In this document: positions 1-8,232 of the stretch, piece after piece
Layout of the letters: each line of letters opens with the position of its first letter
Numbering within the stretch: the stretch's first letter is position 1
From: Desulfovibrio sp. X2
Lineage (GTDB): Bacteria > Desulfobacterota > Desulfovibrionia > Desulfovibrionales > Desulfovibrionaceae
Length of the DNA stretch: 64,000 nucleotides
Direction of reading: 5' to 3'
Assembly: GCF_000422205.1 (NCBI RefSeq)
Contig: NZ_ATHV01000001.1
Coordinates: forward strand, 105,181 to 169,180
The notes under the pieces: model-generated
What the model saw: the letters and a program-made list of their open reading frames with translations, nothing else
Told to the model about the DNA's origin: nothing
The model's database searches: none
Program-made: the position numbers and the translations under genes

Positions 1-695
1 AGCAGCAGGTGGCCGGGCGCGGAATCGTCCGTCCGCCAGCCCACCCGCACGGCCAGGGGCTCGCTCCTGGCCTGCTCCGCGGTCATGGGCCGGAAGAAGG
101 CGAGGCGCGCGTCTCCGGGCGCGAGGAGCAGGCCGTGCGGGTCCACGAGGCCTGGCCGCCCGCCGTCGAGCAGCGCGGCGCTCACGGCCTTGGCCGCGGC
201 GAGGTCGCACACGGCCATGTCCCGCTCCTTGGCCAGGAGGTCCACCGCGGGCACGCCGGCAAGATCCGTGGCCGTGGTGATCACGGCCTGGCCGCCCGTG
301 GCTTCCGCCAGCTCGCGGGCCAGGGCGTTGGCCCCGCCCAGGTGGCCGGAGAGCAGCGGCACGGCGAAGCGGCCGTCCTGGCTCAGCACGACCACGGCCG
401 GGTCCGCGTCCTTGCTGCCGATGCAGGGGGCGACGGCGCGCACCGCGATGCCGCTGGCGCAGACGAAGACGTGGCCGGAAAACTGCGCGAAGCGCTCGCG
501 CACCAGGGGCAGGAGCTCGTCGTAGCCCTCCTCGTCCGCGCCGCGCGCGTCTTGGGGCAAACCGGCGGGCACACCGGCGGTCAGGCGAGCGGGCAGGTGG
601 ACGCGGCCGGGCAGGCGCGCGGCCAGGCGCCGCGCGAGGGCGGCGCCTTCGGCCGTGCAGGCCCAGTAGGCCAGGGGGGAGGCGGGGCCGGGCAT
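1..695 (-). CDS. cbiG: Cobalt-precorrin 5A hydrolase CbiG, N-terminal part (runs off the window)
   Basis: Reading the minus strand from an ATG at 695 gives 231 codons without a stop, continuing past the window edge. The protein has the CbiG N-terminal signature: a VFVCASGIAVRAVAP stretch near residue 80, then PLLSGHLGGANALA and a TTATD segment. CbiG opens the lactone ring of cobalt-precorrin 5A and releases acetaldehyde in the anaerobic cobamide pathway. It starts 14 bases after the hemL stop, so it is probably cotranscribed with the tetrapyrrole genes upstream. No strong ribosome binding site is visible, which suggests coupling to hemL. The identity is from motif recognition; the C-terminal domain cannot be seen. 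Confidence 0.88.
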   Translation of the reverse strand, partial: MPGPASPLAYWACTAEGAALARRLAARLPGRVHLPARLTAGVPAGLPQDARGADEEGYDELLPLVRERFAQFSGHVFVCASGIAVRAVAPCIGSKDADPAVVVLSQDGRFAVPLLSGHLGGANALARELAEATGGQAVITTATDLAGVPAVDLLAKERDMAVCDLAAAKAVSAALLDGGRPGLVDPHGLLLAPGDARLAFFRPMTAEQARSEPLAVRVGWRTDDSAPGHLL

Positions 696-709
696 GGCTT
701 CGAGCTCTG

Positions 710-1978
710 CTAGAGCTCGGCCTTGCGCGCCGCCTCCAGGGTGATCTCGAAGTCCTCGCCGCTGTGGGCGAAGGAGGTGAAGGAGACCTCGAAGGCGCTG
801 GGCGCGAGGTTGACCCCGCCCTTGCGCATGGCCGCGAAGTAGCGGGCGTAGAGCTCGGTGTCCGCCTTCTTGGCCTCGTCGAAGTTGCGCACCGGCCCTT
901 CGGTGAAGAAGATGGTGAAGGCCGAGGCGATGCAGTGCAGGGTCACGGGCAGCCCCTTGCCGCGCAGGATGGCGGCCAGCTCGTCGGCCAGGGCCTTGGT
1001 GCGGGCCTCGAGCGCGCCGTAGTCCGCGCTCTTCAGCGCCGTCAGGGTGGCCAGGCCCGCGGCCATGGCCAGCGGGTTCCCGGACAGGGTGCCCGCCTGG
1101 TAGACGTCGCCGCACGGCGAGATGCGCTCCATGTACTTGCGCTTGCCGCCGTAGGCGCCCACGGGCAGGCCGCCGCCGATGATCTTGCCCAGGCAGGTCA
1201 GGTCCGGGACGATGCCGAAGCGCCCCTGCGCGCCGCCGAAGGAGAGGCGGAAGCCGGTGATGACCTCGTCGAAGATGAGCAGGGACTCGTACTTGTCGCA
1301 CAGCTCGCGCAGCCCTTCGAGGAAGCCGGGCTCGGGCAGGATGAGCCCCATGTTTCCGGCCATGGGCTCCACGATGACGCAGGCGATCTCCTCGCCGGAG
1401 GCCTTGAAGAGCTCGGCCGTGGCCTCGAGGTCGTTGTAGGGCGCGAGCAGGGTGTCGGCCACCGTGGAGGCGGGCACGCCCGGCGTGCCGGGGATGGAGA
1501 GGGTGGCCAGGCCCGAGCCCGCCTCGGCCAGGAAGGGGTCGGAGTGGCCGTGGTAGCAGCCCTTGAACTTGACCACCTTGGTGCGGCCGGTGACCGCGCG
1601 GGCGAGGCGCAGGGCGCTCATGGTGGCCTCGGTGCCGGAGTTGACCATGCGCACCATCTCCACGCTGGGCACGGCGTCCACCACGGCGCGGGCCAGGTCC
1701 ACCTCGCAGGTGCAGGGCGCGCCGTAGCTCGTGCCGCGGCCCGCGGCCGCGACCACGGCCGCGGTGACCGAGGGGTGGGCGTGGCCGAGCAGCATGGGGC
1801 CCCAGCTCATGACGTAGTCCACCAGCCATTCGTCGTCCACGGTGAGCAGGCGCGCGTCCTTGGCCGACTCGATGAACAGGGGGCTCGTGCCCACGCTGCG
1901 GCAGGCCCGCACGGGCGAGTTCACGCCGCCGGGAATGAGTTGCTGGGCTTGGGCGAACAGTTCGTCAGAGCGGCTCAT
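710..1978 (-). CDS. hemL: Glutamate-1-semialdehyde 2,1-aminomutase
   Basis: PLP enzyme that converts glutamate-1-semialdehyde to 5-aminolevulinate, the first dedicated tetrapyrrole precursor, in the cytoplasm. The 422 residues match the family length. The N-terminus reads [24 protein letters not shown] (residues 113-118) binds PLP phosphate, FDEVITGFR lies at 236-244, and the PLP lysine is K265 in LGKIIGGG. An in-frame ATG four codons upstream (1990) exists, but GGAG six bases before the ATG at 1978 favours the shorter form. The start overlaps the end of the preceding siroheme decarboxylase gene by 14 bases, so the two are translationally coupled. With cbiG downstream, the operon supplies and uses uroporphyrinogen-derived tetrapyrroles. 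Confidence 0.97.
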   Translation of the reverse strand: MSRSDELFAQAQQLIPGGVNSPVRACRSVGTSPLFIESAKDARLLTVDDEWLVDYVMSWGPMLLGHAHPSVTAAVVAAAGRGTSYGAPCTCEVDLARAVVDAVPSVEMVRMVNSGTEATMSALRLARAVTGRTKVVKFKGCYHGHSDPFLAEAGSGLATLSIPGTPGVPASTVADTLLAPYNDLEATAELFKASGEEIACVIVEPMAGNMGLILPEPGFLEGLRELCDKYESLLIFDEVITGFRLSFGGAQGRFGIVPDLTCLGKIIGGGLPVGAYGGKRKYMERISPCGDVYQAGTLSGNPLAMAAGLATLTALKSADYGALEARTKALADELAAILRGKGLPVTLHCIASAFTIFFTEGPVRNFDEAKKADTELYARYFAAMRKGGVNLAPSAFEVSFTSFAHSGEDFEITLEAARKAEL

Positions 1979-2474
1979 CGTCTTCTCCATCGTCCTTGGC
2001 GAAATAGACCATGGACGTCTTCTTGAGTTCCTTCACGCTTTCCAGGACGTCGTACTGGGTGACGCCCGTGGCGCGCACCAGCTCCTCGACCACGCGCAGG
2101 CAGTCGCCCGGCGAGGTGCCGTGGATCATGGTGTAGAAATTGTAGGGCCAGTCCAGGCAGTTGCGGCGGATGTAGCAGTGGGAGATCTCGGGCCGGGCGG
2201 CGAAGGCCTCGCCCACGGCGTCCGGGTCCATGCCGTCCTCCACGTACCAGGCGATCATGGCGTTGTGGCCGTAGCCCGCCTTCTGGTGGCGGAGCGTCGC
2301 GCCGAAGCGGCGGATGACGCCCTCGTCCTTGAGCCGCCTGACCAGGGCCAGGACCTCGTGCTCGGAAAGTCCCGAGCGCTCGGCCACCGCCGCGAAGGGC
2401 TCCTCGCAGTCCGGCAGGTCTCGCTGCAGGATGGCCAGGGCCCGTTTTTCGTTGTCCGTGAGTGTGAGTGCCAT
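1965..2474 (-). CDS. Siroheme decarboxylase subunit (AhbA/AhbB, Lrp/AsnC-like)
   Basis: A 169-residue protein of the NirD/NirG/NirL/NirH-AhbA/AhbB group. The N-terminal 60 residues form an AsnC-type winged helix, followed by [14 protein letters not shown] (55-68), an HCY triplet at 99-101 and [11 protein letters not shown] (109-119), the conserved haem-pocket motifs of siroheme decarboxylases. Such proteins act as AhbA-AhbB heterodimers that decarboxylate siroheme to didecarboxysiroheme on the alternative route to haem used by sulfate reducers. Only one subunit is in this window, so the partner must be elsewhere, and I cannot tell AhbA from AhbB. The position next to hemL and cbiG supports the tetrapyrrole role over a generic transcription factor. 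Confidence 0.85.
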   Translation of the reverse strand: MALTLTDNEKRALAILQRDLPDCEEPFAAVAERSGLSEHEVLALVRRLKDEGVIRRFGATLRHQKAGYGHNAMIAWYVEDGMDPDAVGEAFAARPEISHCYIRRNCLDWPYNFYTMIHGTSPGDCLRVVEELVRATGVTQYDVLESVKELKKTSMVYFAKDDGEDDEPL

Positions 2475-2588
2475 GGGGCACAAGCAATACAGTCCCGCGC
2501 CGGGCAAGGCAAGGCCCGGCCCGGCCGGGACATCCCCGCCGCCTCGCGCGGCCTTGCCGGGCCGCGCGGTTGCACGTACAAGCAGGCC

Positions 2589-3596
2589 ATGAACGCCCGT
2601 GCCCCGGCCGCCCCCGTGCTCTCCGTGAAGGATCTCGTCACGGTCTTCGACCTGCCGCGCGGCGACGGCGCCTCCGGGACCTTCCCCGCCCCGGCCGTGG
2701 ACGGCGCCTCGCTGGACCTCGCGCCCGGCGAGACCGTGGCCCTGGTCGGCGAGTCCGGCTCGGGCAAGACCATGGTCGCGCTCTCGGTCCTCGGCCTCGT
2801 GCCGCCGCCCGGCCGCGTGGCCTCGGGCTCCATACTCTTTTCCGGACGCGAGCTCGCGGGGCTTTCGGCGCAGGAGTACCAGGGACTGCGCGGCCGCCAC
2901 CTGGCCATGATCTTCCAGGAGCCCATGACCGCGCTGAACCCGGTCTTCACCGTGGGCGAGCAGATCGCCGAGCCCCTGCGCCTGCACCTCGGGCTCTCCC
3001 CGCGCGACGCGGCGGCAAGGGCCGTGGAGCTCCTCGCCGAGGTCGGCATCCCGAACCCGGCGCGGCGCGCGAAGAGCTATCCGCACGAGCTCTCCGGCGG
3101 CATGCGCCAGCGCGTGGTCATCGCCATGGCGCTTTCCTGCGGCCCGGAGGTGGTGCTCGCGGACGAGCCGACCACCGCGCTCGACGTGACCATCCAGGCC
3201 GAGATCCTGGACCTGATGGCCAAGCTTCGCGAGGAGCGGGGCATGGCCGTGCTGCTCATCACCCACGACCTGGGCGTGGTGGCGGGCACGGCCGGCCGCG
3301 TGGCCGTGATGTATGCCGGACGGGTGGTGGAGCGCGCGGGCGTGGACGACCTCTTCCGCGAGCCGCTGCACCCCTACACCCAGGGGCTGCTGGCCTCCCT
3401 GCCGAGCCTCGAGGACCCGGGCGCGCGGCTCACGCCCATCGCGGGCTCGGTGCCGGACATCTCCGCCCTGCCCACGGGCTGCACCTTCCACCCCCGCTGC
3501 CCGCGCGCCTTCGCCCGCTGCCCGGCAGAGATCCCGCCGGACTTCACGCCGCGCGGCGGCTCCGGGCGCAGCGTGCGCTGCTGGCTCTACGCCTGA
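2589..3596 (+). CDS. dppD: Oligopeptide/dipeptide ABC transporter ATP-binding protein, DppD/OppD type
   Basis: Cytoplasmic ATPase of a peptide or nickel-peptide importer, 335 residues. Walker A is GESGSGKT (54-61), the Q-loop follows in [11 protein letters not shown], the ABC signature is LSGGM (167-171) and Walker B is VVLADEP (188-194). The C-terminal oligo/HPY domain has the [15 protein letters not shown] cysteine pattern, which in DppD/DppF proteins can hold an Fe-S cluster. The start ATG follows a weak upstream region and diverges from the siroheme decarboxylase gene. It forms a pair with dppF 16 bases downstream. No permease or binding-protein gene is adjacent, so substrate and partners are unknown. 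Confidence 0.93.
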   Translation: MNARAPAAPVLSVKDLVTVFDLPRGDGASGTFPAPAVDGASLDLAPGETVALVGESGSGKTMVALSVLGLVPPPGRVASGSILFSGRELAGLSAQEYQGLRGRHLAMIFQEPMTALNPVFTVGEQIAEPLRLHLGLSPRDAAARAVELLAEVGIPNPARRAKSYPHELSGGMRQRVVIAMALSCGPEVVLADEPTTALDVTIQAEILDLMAKLREERGMAVLLITHDLGVVAGTAGRVAVMYAGRVVERAGVDDLFREPLHPYTQGLLASLPSLEDPGARLTPIAGSVPDISALPTGCTFHPRCPRAFARCPAEIPPDFTPRGGSGRSVRCWLYA

Positions 3597-3612
3597 GGAG
3601 GACGGGAGACGC

Positions 3613-4617
3613 ATGACCGCGAACGCAGCTGAAAAAGCCGCCCCCCCGGCCGCCGGGACCGGCCCCGCCGCCCTGCTCGAACTCGCGGGCGTCTCCCGGC
3701 GCTACACGGTGCGCGAGGGTCCCCTGGGCGTCAGGCGCCTCTCCGTGCAGGCGGTCACGGACGTGGGCCTTAGCCTCGAGGAGGGGCGCACGCTCGGGCT
3801 CGTGGGCGAGTCGGGCTGCGGCAAGTCCACGCTGGGCCGCGTGGCCGTGGCGCTCGAGCGACCGGACGCGGGCGAGGTGCTCTTCCGCGGCTCCCCGGTG
3901 TGGCCCGCGCTGCCGCAGGCCTTCCGCCGCGAGGTGCAGATGGTCTTCCAGGACCCCTATTCCTCGCTCAATCCGCGCATGTCCATCGGCCGCATCGTGC
4001 GCGAGGGGCTGGACGTGCACCGCGTGGGCGGCGCGGCCGAGCGGCGCGAGCGCGTGGCCGAAACGCTCTCCCTGGTGGGGCTCACGCCCGCGTACGCGGC
4101 GCGCTACCCGCACGAGTTCTCCGGCGGCCAGCGCCAGCGCGTGGCCATCGCCCGCTGCCTGGCGCTCGAGCCCTCGCTGCTGGTCTGCGACGAGCCGGTC
4201 TCGGCGCTCGACGTCTCCATCCAGGCCCAGATCGTCAACCTCCTGCGCGACCTGCAGGAGCGGATGCACCTGACCTACCTCTTCATCTCCCACGACCTCT
4301 CGGTGGTCGGCGCCATCTGCGACCGCGTGGCGGTCATGTACCTCGGCCGCCTCATGGAGCTCGCGCCGCGCGCGGAGCTCTTCGCAAAGCCGCTGCACCC
4401 CTACACCAGGACGCTGCTCTCGGCCGTGCCCGTGCCCGATCCCTCGATCGCGCGGCGCCGCATCCGGCTCGCGGGGGAGCCGCCGAGCCCCTTCGCCCCG
4501 CCGGGCGGCTGTCCCTTCCACCCGCGCTGCCCGGAGGCCTTCGCGCCCTGCCCGCACGAGTTCCCGGTCTGGCACGAGGCGGCGCCCGGCCGCTTCGTCA
4601 GCTGCCATCTGTACTGA
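3613..4617 (+). CDS. dppF: Oligopeptide/dipeptide ABC transporter ATP-binding protein, DppF/OppF type
   Basis: The second ATPase of the peptide-import pair, 334 residues. It carries GESGCGKST (Walker A), the [15 protein letters not shown]-loop typical of OppF, FSGGQ as signature and [12 protein letters not shown] as Walker B, followed by a C-terminal [15 protein letters not shown] cysteine motif. The ATG at 3613 has GGGAG about 6 bases upstream. A longer frame open upstream to 3313 only overlaps dppD and is rejected. The N-terminal 20 residues are Ala/Pro-rich and variable. DppD and DppF normally form a heterodimer on two permeases; these are missing here, so the pair either serves a transporter encoded elsewhere or is an orphan module. 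Confidence 0.93.
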   Translation: MTANAAEKAAPPAAGTGPAALLELAGVSRRYTVREGPLGVRRLSVQAVTDVGLSLEEGRTLGLVGESGCGKSTLGRVAVALERPDAGEVLFRGSPVWPALPQAFRREVQMVFQDPYSSLNPRMSIGRIVREGLDVHRVGGAAERRERVAETLSLVGLTPAYAARYPHEFSGGQRQRVAIARCLALEPSLLVCDEPVSALDVSIQAQIVNLLRDLQERMHLTYLFISHDLSVVGAICDRVAVMYLGRLMELAPRAELFAKPLHPYTRTLLSAVPVPDPSIARRRIRLAGEPPSPFAPPGGCPFHPRCPEAFAPCPHEFPVWHEAAPGRFVSCHLY

Positions 4618-4713
4618 GGCCTCCTCGCTGCTGATCGGTGCGGGCTTTGGCGCGCTTCGGGCTTTCCCCGGCCGCCTTTTGCGGGTAGAACGGAGAAAAT
4701 CCCCGGAGGCCCC

Positions 4714-5808
4714 ATGCCGCTGCGCCAGATCGAAATCCTCGCTCCGCGCGACAAGCTCGAAGAGATACTCGAGAAGATCACGAAGAACGGCGAGGACCAC
4801 GAGCGCGACGTGCGCTGGGTCTCCCTCCTCGAGGACGACTCGGTCTCGGTCAAGACCATCCGCGACGTGGAGAGCCTGGAGGCGATCACCGACACCATCG
4901 AGAACACCTGGGACCTGAAGGAGAACGTGCGCATCCTGGTCTATCCCGTGGAGGCCACCATCCCCCGGCTGATCGCGCCGGAGGAGGAGGCCGCGGAGAA
5001 GGAGGCAAAGGCCGGAAACGGAGAGGGCGGCGAGGAGGTCGCCGAAGATCTCAAGGAGGAGGTCGAGGAGGGGCTCACCGCGCCGCAGCGCATCCACCGC
5101 GAGGAGCTGTATTCCGACCTCTACGACGTGGCCAAGCCCTCGCGCAACACGCTCATCCTGGCCGTGCTCTCGGCCGTGGTCGCGGCCATCGGCCTTCTGC
5201 GCGGCAGCGAGGCCGTGGTCATCGGCGGCATGGTCATCGCGCCCATGCTCGGCCCCAACGTGGCCCTGGCCCTGGCCACCACCCTGGGCGACTCGCTCCT
5301 GGCGCGCAAGGCAGCCCTGAGCGGCCTCTCCGGCGTGGTCGCGGCCTTTCTCGTGGCGGTCCTCATGGGCCTCTTCCTGCCCGTGGACCCGAGCTCCCAC
5401 GTCTTCGCCTCGCGCTCCTCCGTGGAGCTCGGCGACCTCGCCCTGGCCCTGGCCGCGGGCATGGCCGGGACCCTTTCCTACACCATGGGCATGGCCACGG
5501 CGGTGGTCGGGGTCATGGTCGCGGTGGCCCTGGTGCCGCCGCTCGTGGCCTGCGGCCTGCTCCTGGGCGCGGGCAAGTTCGGCCTCGCCCTGGGCGCGGG
5601 CGGGCTGTTCGCGGTCAACGTGGTGGGCATCAACCTCGCCGGGGTGCTGACCTTCCTCTACCAGGGGCTCAGGCCCACCACCTGGTGGGAGAAGGAGAAC
5701 GCCAAGCGGGCCACGCGGCACGCCGTGACCGCCTGGCTCGTGCTCCTGGTCCTGCTCGCCGGGCTGATCGTGGCTTTCGGCCGCTTCGGCGCCAAGGCCC
5801 CTGTCTGA
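4714..5808 (+). CDS. DUF389 / TIGR00341-type membrane protein
   Basis: A 364-residue protein of unknown function. The N-terminal 135 residues are charged and cytoplasmic, starting MPLRQIEILAPRDKLEEILE, and contain a Glu/Lys-rich linker near residues 88-120. The C-terminal part has five or six hydrophobic segments (about 146-355) with the family motif RGSEAVVIGGMVIAPMLGP and a second copy-like VVGVMVAVALVPPLVACG. This matches the DUF389 hydrophobic domain seen in bacteria and archaea. No biochemical role is established that I can name. It has its own RBS (CCGGAGG, 5 bases) and sits alone between dppF and the next hypothetical gene, so the neighbours give little help. Confidence 0.85.
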   Translation: MPLRQIEILAPRDKLEEILEKITKNGEDHERDVRWVSLLEDDSVSVKTIRDVESLEAITDTIENTWDLKENVRILVYPVEATIPRLIAPEEEAAEKEAKAGNGEGGEEVAEDLKEEVEEGLTAPQRIHREELYSDLYDVAKPSRNTLILAVLSAVVAAIGLLRGSEAVVIGGMVIAPMLGPNVALALATTLGDSLLARKAALSGLSGVVAAFLVAVLMGLFLPVDPSSHVFASRSSVELGDLALALAAGMAGTLSYTMGMATAVVGVMVAVALVPPLVACGLLLGAGKFGLALGAGGLFAVNVVGINLAGVLTFLYQGLRPTTWWEKENAKRATRHAVTAWLVLLVLLAGLIVAFGRFGAKAPV

Positions 5809-5856
5809 CAGGCCTTCCTCGCCGCTCGCCCGCCTTGGGGGCCGCCTTTCCCGCCC

Positions 5857-5885
5857 TTGACGCCCGGGCCGCTCATGGACATAGT
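5857..5885 (+). promoter_or_regulatory. Sigma70-type promoter for the 5928 gene
   Basis: TTGACG at 5857-5862 and CATAGT at 5880-5885 are separated by 17 bases and lie 43 bases before the start codon at 5928. Five of six -35 bases and four of six -10 bases match consensus. The assignment is by pattern only. Confidence 0.55.
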
Positions 5886-5927
5886 GGCCGACCTGCCAAT
5901 GCCCCAATGCGTTCAAGGAGCAACGAC

Positions 5928-6434
5928 ATGAGCAAGAGCAAGAAACCCGCCGCCCCCCTGAAGCAGGCGGTTGTCGACGCAGCCCAGGTGATGCGCTTCG
6001 ACCACTGGATGCGTTTCTATTTTCTGAAGGAGAAGGACGGCAAGCTCGTCTACGAGGTGCCCGCCGAGGCGGTCGCCGAGGTGCAGGCCAACCACAGCCA
6101 CCTCGAAGGACTGCTGGACATGGTCAACGAGCGCGAGACCGACCAGGAGCGCTCCACGACCGCGGTCTGCTCCTTCATCGCCGCGCGCCTGGACGGCATG
6201 GTCTACAAGGAAGGCACCATCTCCGAGGTCTTCGACTCCCCGGCCTTCAAGATCGAGATGTACCTCTTCAGCCTGTGGAACCAGTCCCACGAGGCCATGC
6301 TCGACGAGAATCCCGTGGACTTCACGGAATGGGAGCGCCTCTACGCCGAGTGGCGCGAGAGCTCCCAAGTCAAGGAGTACGAGGCCAAGCTCGTCTCCTC
6401 TCCGGCGCAGCGGCGCTCGGACTCCACGCAGTAG
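5928..6434 (+). CDS. Conserved hypothetical protein, 168 residues
   Basis: I do not recognise a named domain. The start ATG has AAGGAG eight bases upstream and a plausible promoter before it, so the gene is very likely real. The protein is soluble, acidic and helical: a Lys-rich N-terminus (SKSKKPAAP), an aromatic HWMRFYFLKEKDGK segment near residues 25-38, and conserved-looking VNERETDQERS and DFTEWERLYAEWRESS stretches. There is no signal peptide, membrane segment or cysteine cluster. It stands as a single gene between the DUF389 gene and a convergent flavin reductase gene. Size and composition suggest a small cytoplasmic accessory protein, but no function can be assigned. Confidence 0.8.
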   Translation: MSKSKKPAAPLKQAVVDAAQVMRFDHWMRFYFLKEKDGKLVYEVPAEAVAEVQANHSHLEGLLDMVNERETDQERSTTAVCSFIAARLDGMVYKEGTISEVFDSPAFKIEMYLFSLWNQSHEAMLDENPVDFTEWERLYAEWRESSQVKEYEAKLVSSPAQRRSDSTQ

Positions 6435-6446
6435 CGGACGGCGGCG

Positions 6447-6477
6447 GGGCGGCGCCCGGACAGTTCCGGCGCCGCCC
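6447..6477. terminator. GC hairpin between convergent genes
   Basis: GGGCGGCGCC (6447-6456) pairs perfectly with GGCGCCGCCC (6468-6477) across an 11-base loop, between the 5928 gene and the convergent flavin reductase gene. There is no real U-tract, so it is a candidate for a bidirectional or Rho-assisted terminator. Confidence 0.45.
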
Positions 6478-6506
6478 TTCCCCGCGCGTCCCGCGTCCTC
6501 CCCGGC

Positions 6507-7079
6507 TCAACGCTTGAGCGCCTTGCCCTCGTGCCAGGCCCGGCCCACGATCCCGCCCATGCGGCGGTAGTGGTTGTCCGGCATGGTCAGGAGCAGGGGG
6601 TCGAGCTTCTCCGGATCGGGCACGCCGTCCGTGAGGCATGCCTCCTCGGCCCACACCGCCGCCACGTCGCCCACGAAAAGGATGTCCGCGCCCACGGGCA
6701 CGGCCTGCGCCACGCGGCATTCCACGCACAGGGGGCATTCGAGGGCCAGCGGCGCGCCGGTCGCCTCGCCCGGCGCCACCGTGAAGACCCCGGACTTGTC
6801 CGCCCGCCTGCCCGAAACCAGCCCCACGTAGTCCACCTCGGCCATCAGGTCCGTGTCCGGACAGCAGATGCTGAAGACGCCCTCCTCGCCCTGACCGCGC
6901 AGGATCTCGGCCGTCAGGTGGCGGGCGTTCACCGCCACGGCCAGCATGGGCGGCTTGTAGCTCACCCGCGTGTACCAGGCCGCGGCCATGAAGTTGGCCC
7001 TGCCCTTGGCCATGGTGCCCACGAGCACGGTCTGCATGGGGCAGGGGAATGCCTCGGTGCCGATGTTCACGCGCGCCAT
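6507..7079 (-). CDS. Flavin reductase-like (FMN-binding split barrel) protein
   Basis: A 190-residue protein of the flavoredoxin / flavin reductase-like family. It shows the family opening PMQTVLVGTMAKGRANFMAAAWYTRVSYKPPMLAVAVN, in which the split-barrel strand and the FMN phosphate-contacting region lie, then VDYVGLVSGRRADKSGVF and ECRVAQAVPVGADILFVGDV. Flavoredoxins of Desulfovibrio bind FMN and pass electrons to sulfur or nitro compounds. It lies directly downstream of a nitroreductase gene on the same strand (24 bases apart), suggesting a two-gene flavoenzyme operon controlled by the divergent HxlR regulator. Exact substrate is not predictable. Confidence 0.88.
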   Translation of the reverse strand: MARVNIGTEAFPCPMQTVLVGTMAKGRANFMAAAWYTRVSYKPPMLAVAVNARHLTAEILRGQGEEGVFSICCPDTDLMAEVDYVGLVSGRRADKSGVFTVAPGEATGAPLALECPLCVECRVAQAVPVGADILFVGDVAAVWAEEACLTDGVPDPEKLDPLLLTMPDNHYRRMGGIVGRAWHEGKALKR

Positions 7080-7103
7080 TGCGTCACCTCCGTGTCCTGC
7101 GGC

Positions 7104-7613
7104 CTACCAGCCGTTGCTGTGCACCTTGGCCAGGTCGAAGCGCTCGGGCTGCTTGGGCTGCTGGTCCGGGCGGCCGACGACCGCGAAGCCGAGTGGGATG
7201 ACGTGGGGCGGGAGGGAGAGCAGCTCGCGGAAGCCCCGGATGCGGTCCGGCATGGGGGTCACGCCGGTCCAGACCGCGCCGTAGCCCAGGCCGTGGGCGG
7301 CCAGGAGCAGGTTCTGCATGGCCGCGCTGCAGTCCTGCACCCAGTAGCCCGGGTATTTCTCCAGGGAGAGGTCGCCGCAGACGAGCACGCCGAGCGGCGC
7401 GTGGGCGGCCATGGCCGCGTAGGGGCTGAAGGAGGGGACCTTGGACAGCAGGGAGCGGTCGTCGACGAGGATGAACTGCCAGGGCTGGGCGTTGCCCGCG
7501 CTCGGCGCCATCATGGCCGCCTCGAGCATGGTCCGGATGTCTTCGGGCGCGACCGGGTCGGCGGTGAACTTGCGGATGCTGCGGCGGGTGTGCAGGGCGT
7601 CGAGGATTTCCAT
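7104..7613 (-). CDS. Nitroreductase family FMN oxidoreductase
   Basis: A 169-residue nitroreductase-fold protein. The FMN-binding RRSIRKFTADPV segment lies at residues 10-21, MAPSAGNAQPWQF follows near 35-47, and HGLGYGAVWTGVTP and LPLGFAV-like PLGFAVVGRPDQQP complete the pattern. It is in the short-length class (about 170 residues) common in anaerobes. The family reduces nitro-aromatics, quinones or flavins with NAD(P)H or ferredoxin; the physiological substrate here is unknown. The gene is divergent from the HxlR regulator at 7807 with 193 bases between them, and is followed by a flavin reductase-like gene, a frequent arrangement for redox-stress responsive regulons. Confidence 0.9.
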   Translation of the reverse strand: MEILDALHTRRSIRKFTADPVAPEDIRTMLEAAMMAPSAGNAQPWQFILVDDRSLLSKVPSFSPYAAMAAHAPLGVLVCGDLSLEKYPGYWVQDCSAAMQNLLLAAHGLGYGAVWTGVTPMPDRIRGFRELLSLPPHVIPLGFAVVGRPDQQPKQPERFDLAKVHSNGW

Positions 7614-7708
7614 GTCTGCTCCTTGGTTGCTTCCGGGGTGGCCCGGTGTGCCGGGCAGCGCGCCAGCCGGGCGCTTGCCGTCCGGGGGGGAATCCGCCCC
7701 GGCGGCTT

Positions 7709-7784
7709 TTGACTCGGACTATTTTTTGGGGCATTGGGAGAGAAAAAGCAAGAAGCAACGTAAAAGTCGCATAGTCACCAAAAA
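7709..7784. promoter_or_regulatory. Divergent control region between nitroreductase and HxlR genes
   Basis: This AT-richer patch in a GC-rich intergenic space holds a possible -35 TTGACT (7709-7714) with CATTGG 17 bases on (7732-7737) toward the HxlR gene. GACTAT at 7717-7722 is mirrored by ATAGTC at 7771-7776, which could be HxlR half-sites. The assignment is speculative. Confidence 0.35.
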
Positions 7785-7806
7785 GATACCGAGAAGGGGA
7801 ACGGCC

Positions 7807-8202
7807 GTGGGCGGATCCTGCCATGTGCTCAAGCGTCTGGGGAACCATGAATACTACTGCGTCGTGGAGCTGGCGCTGCGCGTCATCGGCGGCAAGTGGA
7901 AGCCGCTCATCCTCTACCGCCTGGTCGACGGCGGGGTGATGCGCTTCTCCGAGCTTCGGCGCAGCATCCCGAGCATCACCCAGAAGATGCTCACGCAGCA
8001 GCTGCGCGAACTCGAGAACGACGGCATCGTGCTGCGCACGGTGCACGCCGAGGTCCCGCCGCGGGTGGAGTACGCCCTCTCGGACCTGGGACAGAGCGTG
8101 ATGCCGGTGTTGCACCAGCTGTGCGAGTGGGGCAGGGACTACGAGCTGCGCATGGCCGAGGGCGAGGACGCCGGGGCCTGCCGCGCCGTGGGCGGCGCGT
8201 AA
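7807..8202 (+). CDS. HxlR-family transcriptional regulator
   Basis: A 131-residue winged-helix protein of the HxlR/MarR-like class. Typical elements are CHVLKRLGNHEYYCVVELAL, then GGKWKPLILYRL, RFSELRRSIPSITQKMLTQQLRELENDG and PRVEYALSDLG. The GTG at 7807 has AAGGGG seven bases upstream and is chosen over a longer in-frame extension to 7441 that would overlap the nitroreductase gene. HxlR proteins usually sense thiol-reactive or electrophilic compounds through a cysteine; here C5 and C17 (CVVELAL) are near the N-terminus, where such sensing cysteines commonly lie. Its divergent neighbour, a nitroreductase, is a classic HxlR target. Confidence 0.92.
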   Translation: MGGSCHVLKRLGNHEYYCVVELALRVIGGKWKPLILYRLVDGGVMRFSELRRSIPSITQKMLTQQLRELENDGIVLRTVHAEVPPRVEYALSDLGQSVMPVLHQLCEWGRDYELRMAEGEDAGACRAVGGA

Positions 8203-8232
8203 GGCGCAGGGGCCGTTCGCGGCCGCAGGCGG

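Noticed and set aside
9..713. Plus-strand reading frame over the first 700 bases
   Set aside because: It is antisense to the clear CbiG frame on the minus strand and has no recognisable protein pattern; the overlong His/Gly/Ala-rich product is typical of GC-rich shadow frames.
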